Part shown: piece after piece, positions 1-8,653 of the stretch | How positions within the stretch are numbered: position 1 is the first letter of the stretch | How the letters are laid out: the number at the start of each line of letters is the position of its first letter | Assembly (NCBI GenBank): GCA_963664605.1 | Contig: OY761536.1 | Coordinates: forward strand, 3,596,001-3,660,000 | Reading direction: 5' to 3' | DNA length: 64,000 bases | Source of the DNA: JAHOYW01 sp963664605 | Lineage (GTDB): Bacteria > Verrucomicrobiota > Lentisphaeria > Victivallales > Victivallaceae | The notes under the pieces: generated by a model | What the model saw: the letters and a program-made list of their open reading frames with translations, nothing else | The model's database searches: none | Told to the model about the DNA's origin: nothing | Position numbers and translations under genes: made by a program

Positions 1-37
1 CAATATTAAGTGAACCAAAATTAATTATTTTAGCCAT
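1..37 (-). CDS. PfkB-family carbohydrate kinase, N-terminus only (cut by window edge)
   Basis: Only the first twelve codons are inside the window: ATG at 37-35 on the minus strand, reading MAKIINFGSLNI. A strong Shine-Dalgarno (AAAGGAGG, 48-41) lies three bases upstream of the ATG. The peptide matches the first beta strand of PfkB/ribokinase-family sugar kinases, which typically open with an I-x-x-[FV]-G-[SD]-[LI]-N-[IV]-D stretch. The gap to the GH106-like gene upstream is 17 bp, so it is probably the last known member of that leftward carbohydrate operon and would phosphorylate a released sugar. The assignment rests on 12 residues and is tentative. Confidence 0.5.
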   Translation of the reverse strand, partial: MAKIINFGSLNI

Positions 38-54
38 GAGCCTCCTTTCATGAT

Positions 55-2811
55 TTAACATATTTTCATTACAGACTCAGATGTTTTACTGCGCTTACAG
101 GCATTTGCAGAAAATAATAATTGCGGAAAACCTTCTATGCCGAATTTTTCCGGCAAATCCTTGAGAATTCCAGTTACAGTACCGGAAAACTGCAATTCAA
201 GGCGGTGCTTTCCTGATTTCATCTCTCCAATATGTATACCGTCCGGAGCCCAGGCACAAGTCCCCTTACATATGCCGTCGAGCCAGACTTCCGCGACACC
301 ACTCCTGCCCGGCAACTCCAGTACCGCATTCGGTAAATCTTTCTTCAAATTAATATTTGTCGAAAATTCAAGCATGCCGCTGAAAAACGGATACCCGCAA
401 GCAATACTGTCCAATGCGGCGGCCCGGTTCTTTTTCGGAGATAAAAGCCAGAAGTTATTTTTCCTGAAAGCAGTAAAACAACCAGCAATCAAAACAGTAG
501 CAAAATCAGAATTATCATATTCAATAATCAGTTCATCTGACTGCACCTTCAATTGCAATAGACGATTGCTGTCATCATAAATAAAGCCGGGAACTCCTGT
601 TTTTAAATCCGGTTTAACTCCATTTATATAAAGTGATCCGGCAAGCTTCTCCGCTTCTTCAGCTTCAAAGCATAAATAAAGCTCCTGAACACCTGGTTCC
701 ATTTTGAACCTGGCTATATTCTGGTTGATCGGAATATGGTTAAGTTTTGCGGCGCTTACCTGCCAATTTTTGTTAAGGGTAATTTTACGGTCAGCAGTAG
801 TTTTCTTTTGATTAACCGAATCCACCTGTGACATAAAGCTCCCCAAGGCAGGTAAGCTTAAATCCACACCATTACATCTTAAGTGAACAGATTTGTCAAG
901 CATATTGACCAGAAAAAGCAGTTCATCTCCTGAATCATTTTCTCCACGATAAACAAATACATCTTCATTGTCTGTGCCGCTAATATCTACATCCGGCTTT
1001 AAAAGTTGTGCGAGATCCTGCAAAGCGCAATCCTTAAATCCGCCTATCCATTCCTGCTGTCCTGAAAACTCCAAAACAACAGGAGCTTTATCAACGGCAA
1101 GCAGTTCACCGCCCTGTAACGCATAACAGCTTAGTTTACCGGCACACGCTTTAGTTATATACTGAAGCGAGGGAATTATTATAGTGGAATATTCAGCACA
1201 ACCGCATTTTAATATACCATTATCGCATACCCAGTCAGTTGCATTATCTTCATCTATAAAATCAAATCCAATATGTGCCCGCATCAGAGTAGTCACAAGC
1301 TCAATATACTGCAATTCAACTTGTTCGTAATTACCGGAGCAAGCCCGTATAGAGGTTTGGGGCTTTAATACCGCAACTTTATTTTTCGGTCTGTATTCAC
1401 GCAGCAAAGCACAGCGGTTTTCAATATATTCAGTCATAATATTCCAATGCTTCCACAATCGCATACCCATAGCCAATGTTAGCCCCGTAGTATATTTGCG
1501 TGTGGATTCAAGAGAATACGAAAAACCATGATTGCAAAGCATATTGCACCCGGTAACCATCAGCCAGTCAGTCATATGTTTCGATTGTTCCAGGCTAAAA
1601 TTTTCATTACAACATGCGCCATACTCCACAAACACTTCGTTTTTTCCTTGCTGAGATGCAACAGATGACGCCATTTTGGTTCCCAAATTAAGCGCCATAT
1701 TGTTGCGGTCGCCAACCGTTTGAATAATCAAATCCGTTCCGGGAATATCAAAATTTTCCAAAAGCCGCGGGATACTGCCGACGTACATCATCTCTTCGTG
1801 CAGACATTCCTCCGGACTGACATGTCCGGTAAGCAAAAGATTATGCTCGCCGCACCACTTTTTCATTGGCACGATGTAGTTTTCACGAAACATGTCCGAG
1901 GTGATTTTGTGATAAGCATTTTTTACCGCACTGGACTCCGGAAAACTATCATCAAACAATTTTGGTAATATTTCGGTAAAAGCAGTATCATATTGCTGTT
2001 CAAATATTTCCTCCAAGCTATCAGTCCAGGGCATTGGCCAGTATTTAGGCTCATCGGTCATGATGCCGGGAATAACATTCCCAAAGTATTTTTCAAAGCG
2101 TTTTGCATAAACTTCATGAGTTTCCTCTAAAAAAAGTTCAATACTTTCAGGATTTAACACATCAAGTCTATTCATGCCCTCGTGAGTGAACATATCCCTT
2201 ATACAAAAGACATACACCCGCCACTCACCAACTGGAGGCTGCCATTTTAATCTCCAAATATGATCTGAACCGGAATTTCGCCAATGTTCAATCGGCTCTA
2301 CGTTAGGATAATAACCTTTTTTATGGCGGTATGGAGTACGAGCGCCACTTGCAACCGTTCCCAGACTGCTGCTCAAATCAATTGCCTTATCAAGAACCGG
2401 TGTTCCGGCTTTTAGCGGCACAGCACAGACACGCAGAATTTTCATCAATTCAAAATCAAAAGAAACTTCCTGGCCGCCAAAAACGTCAATTTTTTTGCAC
2501 CATATAGTTTTGAGCTGTAAATCAGGCCGTCGAGCAAGAATCCTGCCGCCGGCAAAACAGCTTGGACACCAGGCTTCGTCATAAAGCCAAGCTTCCATTT
2601 CCTGTTTCTTTGCTTCTTCAATAATAAAATCCAAAGCTTGAAGCCATTTCTCGCTCATATATGGTTCTTCACAATCTATCCAGTGCATGAAGAATCCACC
2701 AACGCCTTTCTGCTTCATTGCCAGTATTTGAGTACGTAATCTATCTTCCCGCAAGTCACTGTTAAGAAACCAGAGAACTAAAGGTTTTGCCGTTATCTTT
2801 TTATTATTCAA
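55..2811 (-). CDS. GH106-like (alpha-L-rhamnosidase-type) glycoside hydrolase
   Basis: A 918-residue protein with no signal peptide, so probably cytoplasmic. The N-terminal region (FLNSDLREDRLRTQILAM, then KGVGGFFMHW, then EAWLYDEAWCPS) is the typical opening of the large GH106-like TIM-barrel family, in which an incoming sugar is handled by a long (beta/alpha)8 barrel followed by beta-sandwich domains. The middle contains conserved barrel pieces (GIMTDEP near residue 250, GHVSPEE near 325). The C-terminal third looks like a beta-rich accessory domain. Activity on alpha-L-rhamnosides is known for some family members only, so the substrate is open. The start is a TTG codon with AGAGG eight bases upstream; the stretch before it has no better start. 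It is the fifth gene of a leftward operon and follows the secreted protein by 17 bp. Confidence 0.65.
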   Translation of the reverse strand: MNNKKITAKPLVLWFLNSDLREDRLRTQILAMKQKGVGGFFMHWIDCEEPYMSEKWLQALDFIIEEAKKQEMEAWLYDEAWCPSCFAGGRILARRPDLQLKTIWCKKIDVFGGQEVSFDFELMKILRVCAVPLKAGTPVLDKAIDLSSSLGTVASGARTPYRHKKGYYPNVEPIEHWRNSGSDHIWRLKWQPPVGEWRVYVFCIRDMFTHEGMNRLDVLNPESIELFLEETHEVYAKRFEKYFGNVIPGIMTDEPKYWPMPWTDSLEEIFEQQYDTAFTEILPKLFDDSFPESSAVKNAYHKITSDMFRENYIVPMKKWCGEHNLLLTGHVSPEECLHEEMMYVGSIPRLLENFDIPGTDLIIQTVGDRNNMALNLGTKMASSVASQQGKNEVFVEYGACCNENFSLEQSKHMTDWLMVTGCNMLCNHGFSYSLESTRKYTTGLTLAMGMRLWKHWNIMTEYIENRCALLREYRPKNKVAVLKPQTSIRACSGNYEQVELQYIELVTTLMRAHIGFDFIDEDNATDWVCDNGILKCGCAEYSTIIIPSLQYITKACAGKLSCYALQGGELLAVDKAPVVLEFSGQQEWIGGFKDCALQDLAQLLKPDVDISGTDNEDVFVYRGENDSGDELLFLVNMLDKSVHLRCNGVDLSLPALGSFMSQVDSVNQKKTTADRKITLNKNWQVSAAKLNHIPINQNIARFKMEPGVQELYLCFEAEEAEKLAGSLYINGVKPDLKTGVPGFIYDDSNRLLQLKVQSDELIIEYDNSDFATVLIAGCFTAFRKNNFWLLSPKKNRAAALDSIACGYPFFSGMLEFSTNINLKKDLPNAVLELPGRSGVAEVWLDGICKGTCAWAPDGIHIGEMKSGKHRLELQFSGTVTGILKDLPEKFGIEGFPQLLFSANACKRSKTSESVMKIC

Positions 2812-2828
2812 TATTATTGCCTCTTTTT

Positions 2829-3962
2829 CTATTGTTTTGCCGCTACTTTTCCATGCAAAATAAATCTCATATCCTGTGCCAAAGCAACAGGTTTGAATTT
2901 GCTCCAGTCGTTTTTACCCGCACTTTTTACTGGAAAGCAAATTGTTTTCCCTCCCCAGCCAGCAACACTTGAGCCAGAAATATTGCAAACGGAACTGGAC
3001 AATAAATACATTTGCTTGACAGTTCCGCCTTTACCTCCGAAACGGGTTGTCAGCAGATAACTTACCCCCTGTTCAAGAATAGCTGTTTTATCAAATTTTA
3101 GAGTTTTAACTTTCCGGTCAGCTTCTGTCGGCTCTAAACTTGCAGTACACAATATCGCGCCATCCATTGAACAAAGACTTATAATAAGCGGATCAATCGG
3201 CTTGCCTCTTGACAACACCGCAATACTTATACTGTCAATTTCAACTGTCGAACCTGCCGGCACCTCCTTGTCTGTAATAACAAATTGCTGTCCGGAAGCG
3301 GCTCCTGCCCCGCCTTGAGTAGTAATACTTCCTATTATTTGCTGAATATAGGGTTGTCCAATATGCTTGATAATTTCATCGCCATCACCTAAAATCAAAA
3401 ATGGATTAATTTTCTCTGCTGTCCAGCTTTTTCCGACTTGTCTGTACAAAACATTAAATTTATCGTCTAACGCTCTGTCATATGGACGAATAGTATTTTT
3501 TGAGCCACTAGCATAAATTAAAACTTTGCCGGTTTTAATTTTTTCAAGCTCAATTACTAAGTGGTAAACTTTACCGGCTTCCATTTTAACCTTTCCAAAT
3601 ACGATCGGCTTTAAAGAATTCTTCACAGGAGGTGTATAACTGCATGATGAAATCCATTTCCCATCCGGATTACCTTCTTCATCCGCCTGCTGTATACCAA
3701 CTTTCAAAATGGTTTCCGCCGGCACTCCAATCAGACGCTGCCAGGCCCGGTCTACAGTAGTGTCTTCAAATACAGTAAAACGTGCGGAGTAAGAATCACC
3801 TTCCTGCTTAAGAGAAGCTCCAACAGCATTAAAATTCCACGTTTCTCCAGAACCGAACACTCCTGTATCACCTGTCTTATATCTAGGCGTTGCATTGATT
3901 TCAACTACTGTTAATCCAGTACATAAACACAACATAAAAAATATTTTTTTACTACTTTTCAT
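2829..3962 (-). CDS. Secreted protein of unknown function
   Basis: A 377-residue protein that I do not recognise. A signal peptide is clear: a KSSKK basic start, a hydrophobic run (FFMLCLCTGLTVV) and a likely cleavage near residue 25. The remainder is rich in beta-strand-like segments, with no Cys clusters and no catalytic motif I can name. Two halves show a similar layout (an ILKVGIQQADEEGNPDGKW stretch and an IDPLIISLCSMDGA stretch, each followed by a hydrophobic strand and a V.YL/VYHLV segment), which suggests two related beta-sandwich domains that could bind carbohydrate. The second ATG (3962) is chosen because AAAAGGA is eight bases upstream; the first ATG (3971) directly abuts that sequence. 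It sits between the PcRGLX-like and GH106-like genes in one operon. Confidence 0.6.
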   Translation of the reverse strand: MKSSKKIFFMLCLCTGLTVVEINATPRYKTGDTGVFGSGETWNFNAVGASLKQEGDSYSARFTVFEDTTVDRAWQRLIGVPAETILKVGIQQADEEGNPDGKWISSCSYTPPVKNSLKPIVFGKVKMEAGKVYHLVIELEKIKTGKVLIYASGSKNTIRPYDRALDDKFNVLYRQVGKSWTAEKINPFLILGDGDEIIKHIGQPYIQQIIGSITTQGGAGAASGQQFVITDKEVPAGSTVEIDSISIAVLSRGKPIDPLIISLCSMDGAILCTASLEPTEADRKVKTLKFDKTAILEQGVSYLLTTRFGGKGGTVKQMYLLSSSVCNISGSSVAGWGGKTICFPVKSAGKNDWSKFKPVALAQDMRFILHGKVAAKQ

Positions 3963-3976
3963 TTTTTCCATCCTTT

Positions 3977-6226
3977 TTATAATGTTTCTCTATAATGTTC
4001 TAACAACGCAGGGAACTCAAATTTTTCAGATTGTCCGGCATTAATGAACGCATTGAATAATCGAGCAAGACCGCGATATGTCATCGCACAGGCTTTGACT
4101 TCTCCGTGTTCAGTACCAGCTGCAAATGAAAATCCCTGTTTTTGATAATATTGTAAAATCAATTCTCCGGCATTAAGAAAATCTTTGTTTCCGGTACGTT
4201 CATAGCCAATTGCCATAATCAGTCCGGTCATATGACGCGCGTATGGCAACTCCGTATCTTTCACTTTTTCCCAAAAGGCATCTTTTAATTGAAATAGCAA
4301 TTCATCCAGCCAATCAGCAAGTTTCTGCTCACACGTCATACGCTGATAACGATCCAGCGCCTCAATCATCGCTGCGTAACCAAAAGCACAGTCAATAATT
4401 TGTCGCTCCATGGAACGTCCCGCCTGACCCGCGGATAATTTTATAGCTCCTGAAAATGATTTTCGATCGTAGTTCATAAGAAAATCTACAATTTTTTTCG
4501 CTTCATCTCTAAATTCTTCAAAGCCAGCATCAAGTAATGGCACCAAGCTGAGAAGAGCCCATCCTATTTCCCGGTCAAAGCTCCAATTAGCAGAAATCCC
4601 GCTATGATTTATTTCTATGATCTTGCGGCCAAGCGCCAAAGCGGTTTCAAGCGCGTCATCATCTCCGGTCATACAATAATATTGCATTAGCCCTTGAGTC
4701 CAGAAATGGCTGGTAATAGTTCCTTTTCTATTATGGAAATGTGAGTGAAACGGAGAAGCTTGATGCCGTTTAGGATCATCTGAATAACTAATAAAATCAA
4801 TTTCGATATTATGTCTGACAGCCAGGCGCAGCATATCAAAATGCCTGGCCTTTCCGGTGCGCATGACCTCGGACGCGATTGTATGAATAATGTCATATTC
4901 ATTATTGGTCCAAACCGGTTCCAGATATAATATAGAACTGTCCGGGTAAATACCGGATTTAGTACTGAATATTTTGGGCGGGCAATTTTCAGTCGTTGTA
5001 CGATATTGATTAAGGTGAGCGCCATACCCTCTGGTGTAATGGGCATCAGGAGTGTCTCCGATATTCCATTTGCCGGCAGGAGAATTAATTTCACAAAGTT
5101 GATCCAAAATGTGGTTAAAATAAACATTGACATCGGAGGGTAATAAATCACAATCAAAATCTGCTCCAATTGACTCAGAATCGGGTTGAGCTTTACCACT
5201 TCTAAATGAATCCCTTGCCGTTTTAACAAGATTGTTGATATCGGTTTCAGTAGAAGAGAAAGATAATACAAGAGACTGTTCTTTGCGTCTGCCTTGAGGC
5301 CAATTAAGACTTTCCCCTTCCGGAACGAATTCATACGTCAAAAAATTATTTTCTGACGACAAGGCATTAGGCATGGTCTGAATAAAATCATTGACAATTC
5401 CGCACACCGCTCCGAGGTTTCCATGCAGTTGTAACCATTCCGCAGTAGTTCCAATTGAGTCAATGTAATAAAAAGGATATACCGAATCATCCAACAACAT
5501 AGCATAATCCTTGATATGCGGCTGGAATGATTCTTTGTCAGCACAGATTTTTACCGGTTCCGGATTGTATACGATTCGAGGGACATACTCTGTAGTATAT
5601 TGTTGCTGTAAAAATACCCTCTGATTATTGCCTCCAAGTTTCCAATCACCAGTCAAGGCAGCATGTTCAACTTTGATTTCCTGAATATTTGGTATCTCAT
5701 GCGCCAACAACCAATCTACTTGCAATGCGGGATTATCTTTCCATAACTCAAGTCTTATTCGATAATTCATAGAATCGACAAAACTACCGCTTATCTCAAC
5801 ACGGCAGCGAAGAGCCCCATTACGGATTATCTTAATTTCCCGTGGCACACCTGTTTCGACAGGCTGCCTGCCATTGACTGTAATTTCAGGTTTTAATGTA
5901 CCGCTGCATTTATCCCAGCAAATTTCTACTGGCGGCAGACTTGGATTGCGATTCAGTTTTACTTGAACAAGACCGTTATCAAGCATATCCTCATCTTCAG
6001 AGGCAATATAATTTCCATCGGGTTCTCTTCCCGAAAATTCAACTTCAGCTTTGCCGGCCTGCTTAGCGTTGAATGATAATTCCACCCATTTCGGTAAAAG
6101 CTTTTTTACTTGAGCTTCAATGACCGTATCATCAGGGAAACGAATTTCGGCAGACTTTCCTTTATTAATACTTTCTAAAGGAAATCCCGTTACAACCAGT
6201 CCCGGTTTGTGAACTATTAAAGACAT
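3977..6226 (-). CDS. PcRGLX/YetA-like protein (possible exo-acting polysaccharide lyase, PL26-like)
   Basis: A 749-residue protein with no signal peptide. The first ~80 residues (GFPLESINKGKSAEIRFPD, then KKLLPKWVELSF) match by eye the small beta-barrel that opens the PcRGLX/YetA-like family. A long beta-sandwich region follows, and the C-terminal ~380 residues look like an (alpha/alpha) toroid with aromatic- and His-rich loops (DAHYTRGYGAHLNQYRTT; HRQASPFHSHFHNRKGTITSHFW; EIGWALLSLVPLLDAGF). The fungal founding member is an exo-rhamnogalacturonan lyase, but most bacterial homologues are uncharacterised, so lyase activity here is inference. Start ATG has GAGG seven bases upstream. It lies between two secreted proteins in the leftward operon, with 14-22 bp gaps. 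Confidence 0.55.
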   Translation of the reverse strand: MSLIVHKPGLVVTGFPLESINKGKSAEIRFPDDTVIEAQVKKLLPKWVELSFNAKQAGKAEVEFSGREPDGNYIASEDEDMLDNGLVQVKLNRNPSLPPVEICWDKCSGTLKPEITVNGRQPVETGVPREIKIIRNGALRCRVEISGSFVDSMNYRIRLELWKDNPALQVDWLLAHEIPNIQEIKVEHAALTGDWKLGGNNQRVFLQQQYTTEYVPRIVYNPEPVKICADKESFQPHIKDYAMLLDDSVYPFYYIDSIGTTAEWLQLHGNLGAVCGIVNDFIQTMPNALSSENNFLTYEFVPEGESLNWPQGRRKEQSLVLSFSSTETDINNLVKTARDSFRSGKAQPDSESIGADFDCDLLPSDVNVYFNHILDQLCEINSPAGKWNIGDTPDAHYTRGYGAHLNQYRTTTENCPPKIFSTKSGIYPDSSILYLEPVWTNNEYDIIHTIASEVMRTGKARHFDMLRLAVRHNIEIDFISYSDDPKRHQASPFHSHFHNRKGTITSHFWTQGLMQYYCMTGDDDALETALALGRKIIEINHSGISANWSFDREIGWALLSLVPLLDAGFEEFRDEAKKIVDFLMNYDRKSFSGAIKLSAGQAGRSMERQIIDCAFGYAAMIEALDRYQRMTCEQKLADWLDELLFQLKDAFWEKVKDTELPYARHMTGLIMAIGYERTGNKDFLNAGELILQYYQKQGFSFAAGTEHGEVKACAMTYRGLARLFNAFINAGQSEKFEFPALLEHYRETL

Positions 6227-6248
6227 CAGATTCGCCTCATTTATAGTT

Positions 6249-8633
6249 TTATTTAATTCTTTTCATTTTAATTACAGTTATTTTATGTTTTGGAACTTTG
6301 ACCGTGAATGGTTTGCTCCACATATTGTCCTTTAAATCAAGTTCTCCAATATCTCTTTCTTCCGTTTCATGCTGGCTTACGTGCCATTTGCGTCCGGTAT
6401 AAGCTGTTGCCTTTATATCAAACTCCAAATCAGCAGAAGTGTGATTTGCCAGAAAAACATATCTGGAATCACGATAAAACCATACAACCTTAGTGAACCA
6501 AAACTGTTTATCAGGCATCCAACGGCAAGCATCGTAAAAATACGGAGTCCCGCTAACATCAAAAAATGCTTTATCATCAGGCAGGTTATCCTGCTTAAGC
6601 TTTACATCAACTAATTCATTGAGCATTTCACCTTTTTCGACAATATGATAATATTTATCAATAAACTGCAAAGCTTTAGACAGCGCATCCAAATAAATTC
6701 CATCCATATGAATTCCGGCAAACCAGGAAACCTGCTGCATTCCATTAAGCGCTAAAAGTATAGTGGACTGTCTAACACTCCATACCGGTTGTTTCAGAAA
6801 GCCAAAATATTCATTTTCAATTGGATAAACAGCAAATATAAGACATGGAGCCGCTTTCTCAACCGGCATTGCTTTAAACAGCATCTGGGAAAAGGGCTGA
6901 ATTGTTTTAATCGCGCCGGCATTGTCATAATAATAAAGCGATGTACACATCATATCAGCATATTTGGCAATCGCTTTTGTATTGGTTGGAATAGGTTTGT
7001 GCCACCAATAGGTACTGAGATCGCCGCCATCAGAAAAAACAACCCATTTCTTATTTGGATCAACTTTTTTAACCTCTTCATTGGCTACACGCATGATCTG
7101 CGAACTTTCCCAACCACGAAATCTGATCCATTCAGGATAGTAATTATCTATGATTTTTTTCGGGTCTGTTTCTTTAATACCGCTTATTTTATTAAATTGT
7201 TTAATGGTTTCAGGGTCAAGGGACATATCTTCTCTCAATCCCTCAAAATCTGTTCCACATGCCCAGGCTTCTTTCATTGCCGCATCCTTGCGCCAGCCGC
7301 CCAGAATTTTCTGATCAAACTCTTTGCCGCGATTATACTGATAATAAGGACGTACAAATCCGCGTTTATCCGGCTTCCCGTCCGCGCCGTATGCCTGAGC
7401 ATCTTTGTCTGCTTTAATGATATTGCGATCATGTTGATACCAGTTACGCTGGATAATCGCATTGATACCGTGTTTGTTCAGAAACTTTATTTCCGCAGGA
7501 TTATTTCCGCACCAGTTCGAAGTAACACCAAGATTTTTCAGCATATCAGCAACTTTTTTCTGCGCGGCTGGAGATTTAGGCAATAACCATATTCTGACCC
7601 AAGTATTCAAATTGAACGGAGTTTTTCTTTTTCTTGGTTTAATTGCTTCAACTATATTTAGTTTATATTCCTTTACCCAATATTTTTCAGAGTCTCCGGG
7701 AAATCCTATCCATGTTTCAAATGGAATGATCTCACCTGGCTTGCCAGGCGCTTCCACCAACACCATTTGTTGGGACTTGCGAAGCAAAAAACCTTCAGGG
7801 CGCTTAGTTATTTTAGCCATTTTAACTTCCCATATCCCATTGCCGTTATTAATTATTTTCGCGCCTTTTGTTACTTCCTCAAGCTTTACTTTTACAGGAA
7901 GCTTGAAAAACACGCTATAAGGTTTTCCGTAATACTCTTCTATACCAGCTCCGGTACGCACATTTATATAACATGGAGCAAGCTGTCCGGCTGAACAAGT
8001 AACCGTATTATCAAGAAAATACGACGGGAAAAGACATACTGTCAGTGGCTCAAGCCCCCATGCGACAGAGCATTTTGTTTTCACCTTTATGCTGATTTTA
8101 TTATCACTTGAAATTGCGAGTTTATCAAATGCAATCCATGGCAAACGGTTTTTATCCAGGCAAGAGGATAAATTCTTTAATTCGAGTTTATTTTCCCCTG
8201 CTTTCAGTATACCGTCCGGGACCTCGATATAAGCTTCAGAACGTCCAGTTAACCCACGTGTGTAGGTACAGTTTTTGAACAAAGAGTTACCTTTGTAGAT
8301 AATTTTGTCATTAATTATTATGGCGATATTACATTTTTCAACAGCACTGTCATCAACCCCGTTAATTATCAATTGGGCATTCTTCGGCTGACTATTCAGC
8401 TCAAAAATAGATGTTGCGTTTGAATGTTTTTCCCCTTTGCCATATATGATATGCATCGTACGCGACTGGTTATATGGTTTCCAAGCTCGTCGCGGTAAAA
8501 CCATAGTTCCCTTAAAACCATTTTCAGTAAATTCCACAATACTATTGTTATTTTTTGACATTTCTGTCCCCATAGCCTGTACTCCCGGTATAATTGCTGC
8601 CAGTAAAACCAAATGCAGTTTTTTAAATTTCAT
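6249..8633 (-). CDS. Secreted multi-domain protein, probable TIM-barrel glycosidase of unknown family
   Basis: A 794-residue protein with a signal peptide (KLHLVLLAAIIPGVQA, cleavage near residue 20). Residues ~30-190 look like a galactose-binding-type beta sandwich, ending in VPDGILKAGENKLELKNLSS, a phrase typical of sugar-binding jelly rolls in glycosidases. Residues ~340-680 resemble a TIM barrel of the beta-galactosidase (GH42-like) kind: NTWVRIWLLPKSP, WCGNNPAEIKFLNKHGINAIIQR, WVVFSDGGD and SWFAGIHMDG are barrel-like segments. The C-terminal ~110 residues form a beta domain, as in GH42/GH5-type enzymes that end on a hydrophobic strand (KVPKHKITVIKM). I could not place it in a named family, nor identify the catalytic acids with certainty. 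Start ATG has AAAAGGG eight bases upstream. Second gene of the leftward operon. Confidence 0.5.
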   Translation of the reverse strand: MKFKKLHLVLLAAIIPGVQAMGTEMSKNNNSIVEFTENGFKGTMVLPRRAWKPYNQSRTMHIIYGKGEKHSNATSIFELNSQPKNAQLIINGVDDSAVEKCNIAIIINDKIIYKGNSLFKNCTYTRGLTGRSEAYIEVPDGILKAGENKLELKNLSSCLDKNRLPWIAFDKLAISSDNKISIKVKTKCSVAWGLEPLTVCLFPSYFLDNTVTCSAGQLAPCYINVRTGAGIEEYYGKPYSVFFKLPVKVKLEEVTKGAKIINNGNGIWEVKMAKITKRPEGFLLRKSQQMVLVEAPGKPGEIIPFETWIGFPGDSEKYWVKEYKLNIVEAIKPRKRKTPFNLNTWVRIWLLPKSPAAQKKVADMLKNLGVTSNWCGNNPAEIKFLNKHGINAIIQRNWYQHDRNIIKADKDAQAYGADGKPDKRGFVRPYYQYNRGKEFDQKILGGWRKDAAMKEAWACGTDFEGLREDMSLDPETIKQFNKISGIKETDPKKIIDNYYPEWIRFRGWESSQIMRVANEEVKKVDPNKKWVVFSDGGDLSTYWWHKPIPTNTKAIAKYADMMCTSLYYYDNAGAIKTIQPFSQMLFKAMPVEKAAPCLIFAVYPIENEYFGFLKQPVWSVRQSTILLALNGMQQVSWFAGIHMDGIYLDALSKALQFIDKYYHIVEKGEMLNELVDVKLKQDNLPDDKAFFDVSGTPYFYDACRWMPDKQFWFTKVVWFYRDSRYVFLANHTSADLEFDIKATAYTGRKWHVSQHETEERDIGELDLKDNMWSKPFTVKVPKHKITVIKMKRIK

Positions 8634-8653
8634 GTTTAATTCCCTTTTATTGT

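Noticed and set aside
4687..5544. Two minus-strand frames (4687-5334 and 5338-5544) within the PcRGLX-like gene
   Set aside because: They lie in another frame of the same strand, lack start signals and have no recognisable domain; the 749-codon frame explains the region.
6789..7586. A 265-codon plus-strand open frame inside the secreted TIM-barrel-like gene
   Set aside because: It is antisense to a well-supported gene, is composed of hydrophobic/aromatic shadow codons, and has no Shine-Dalgarno or family features.
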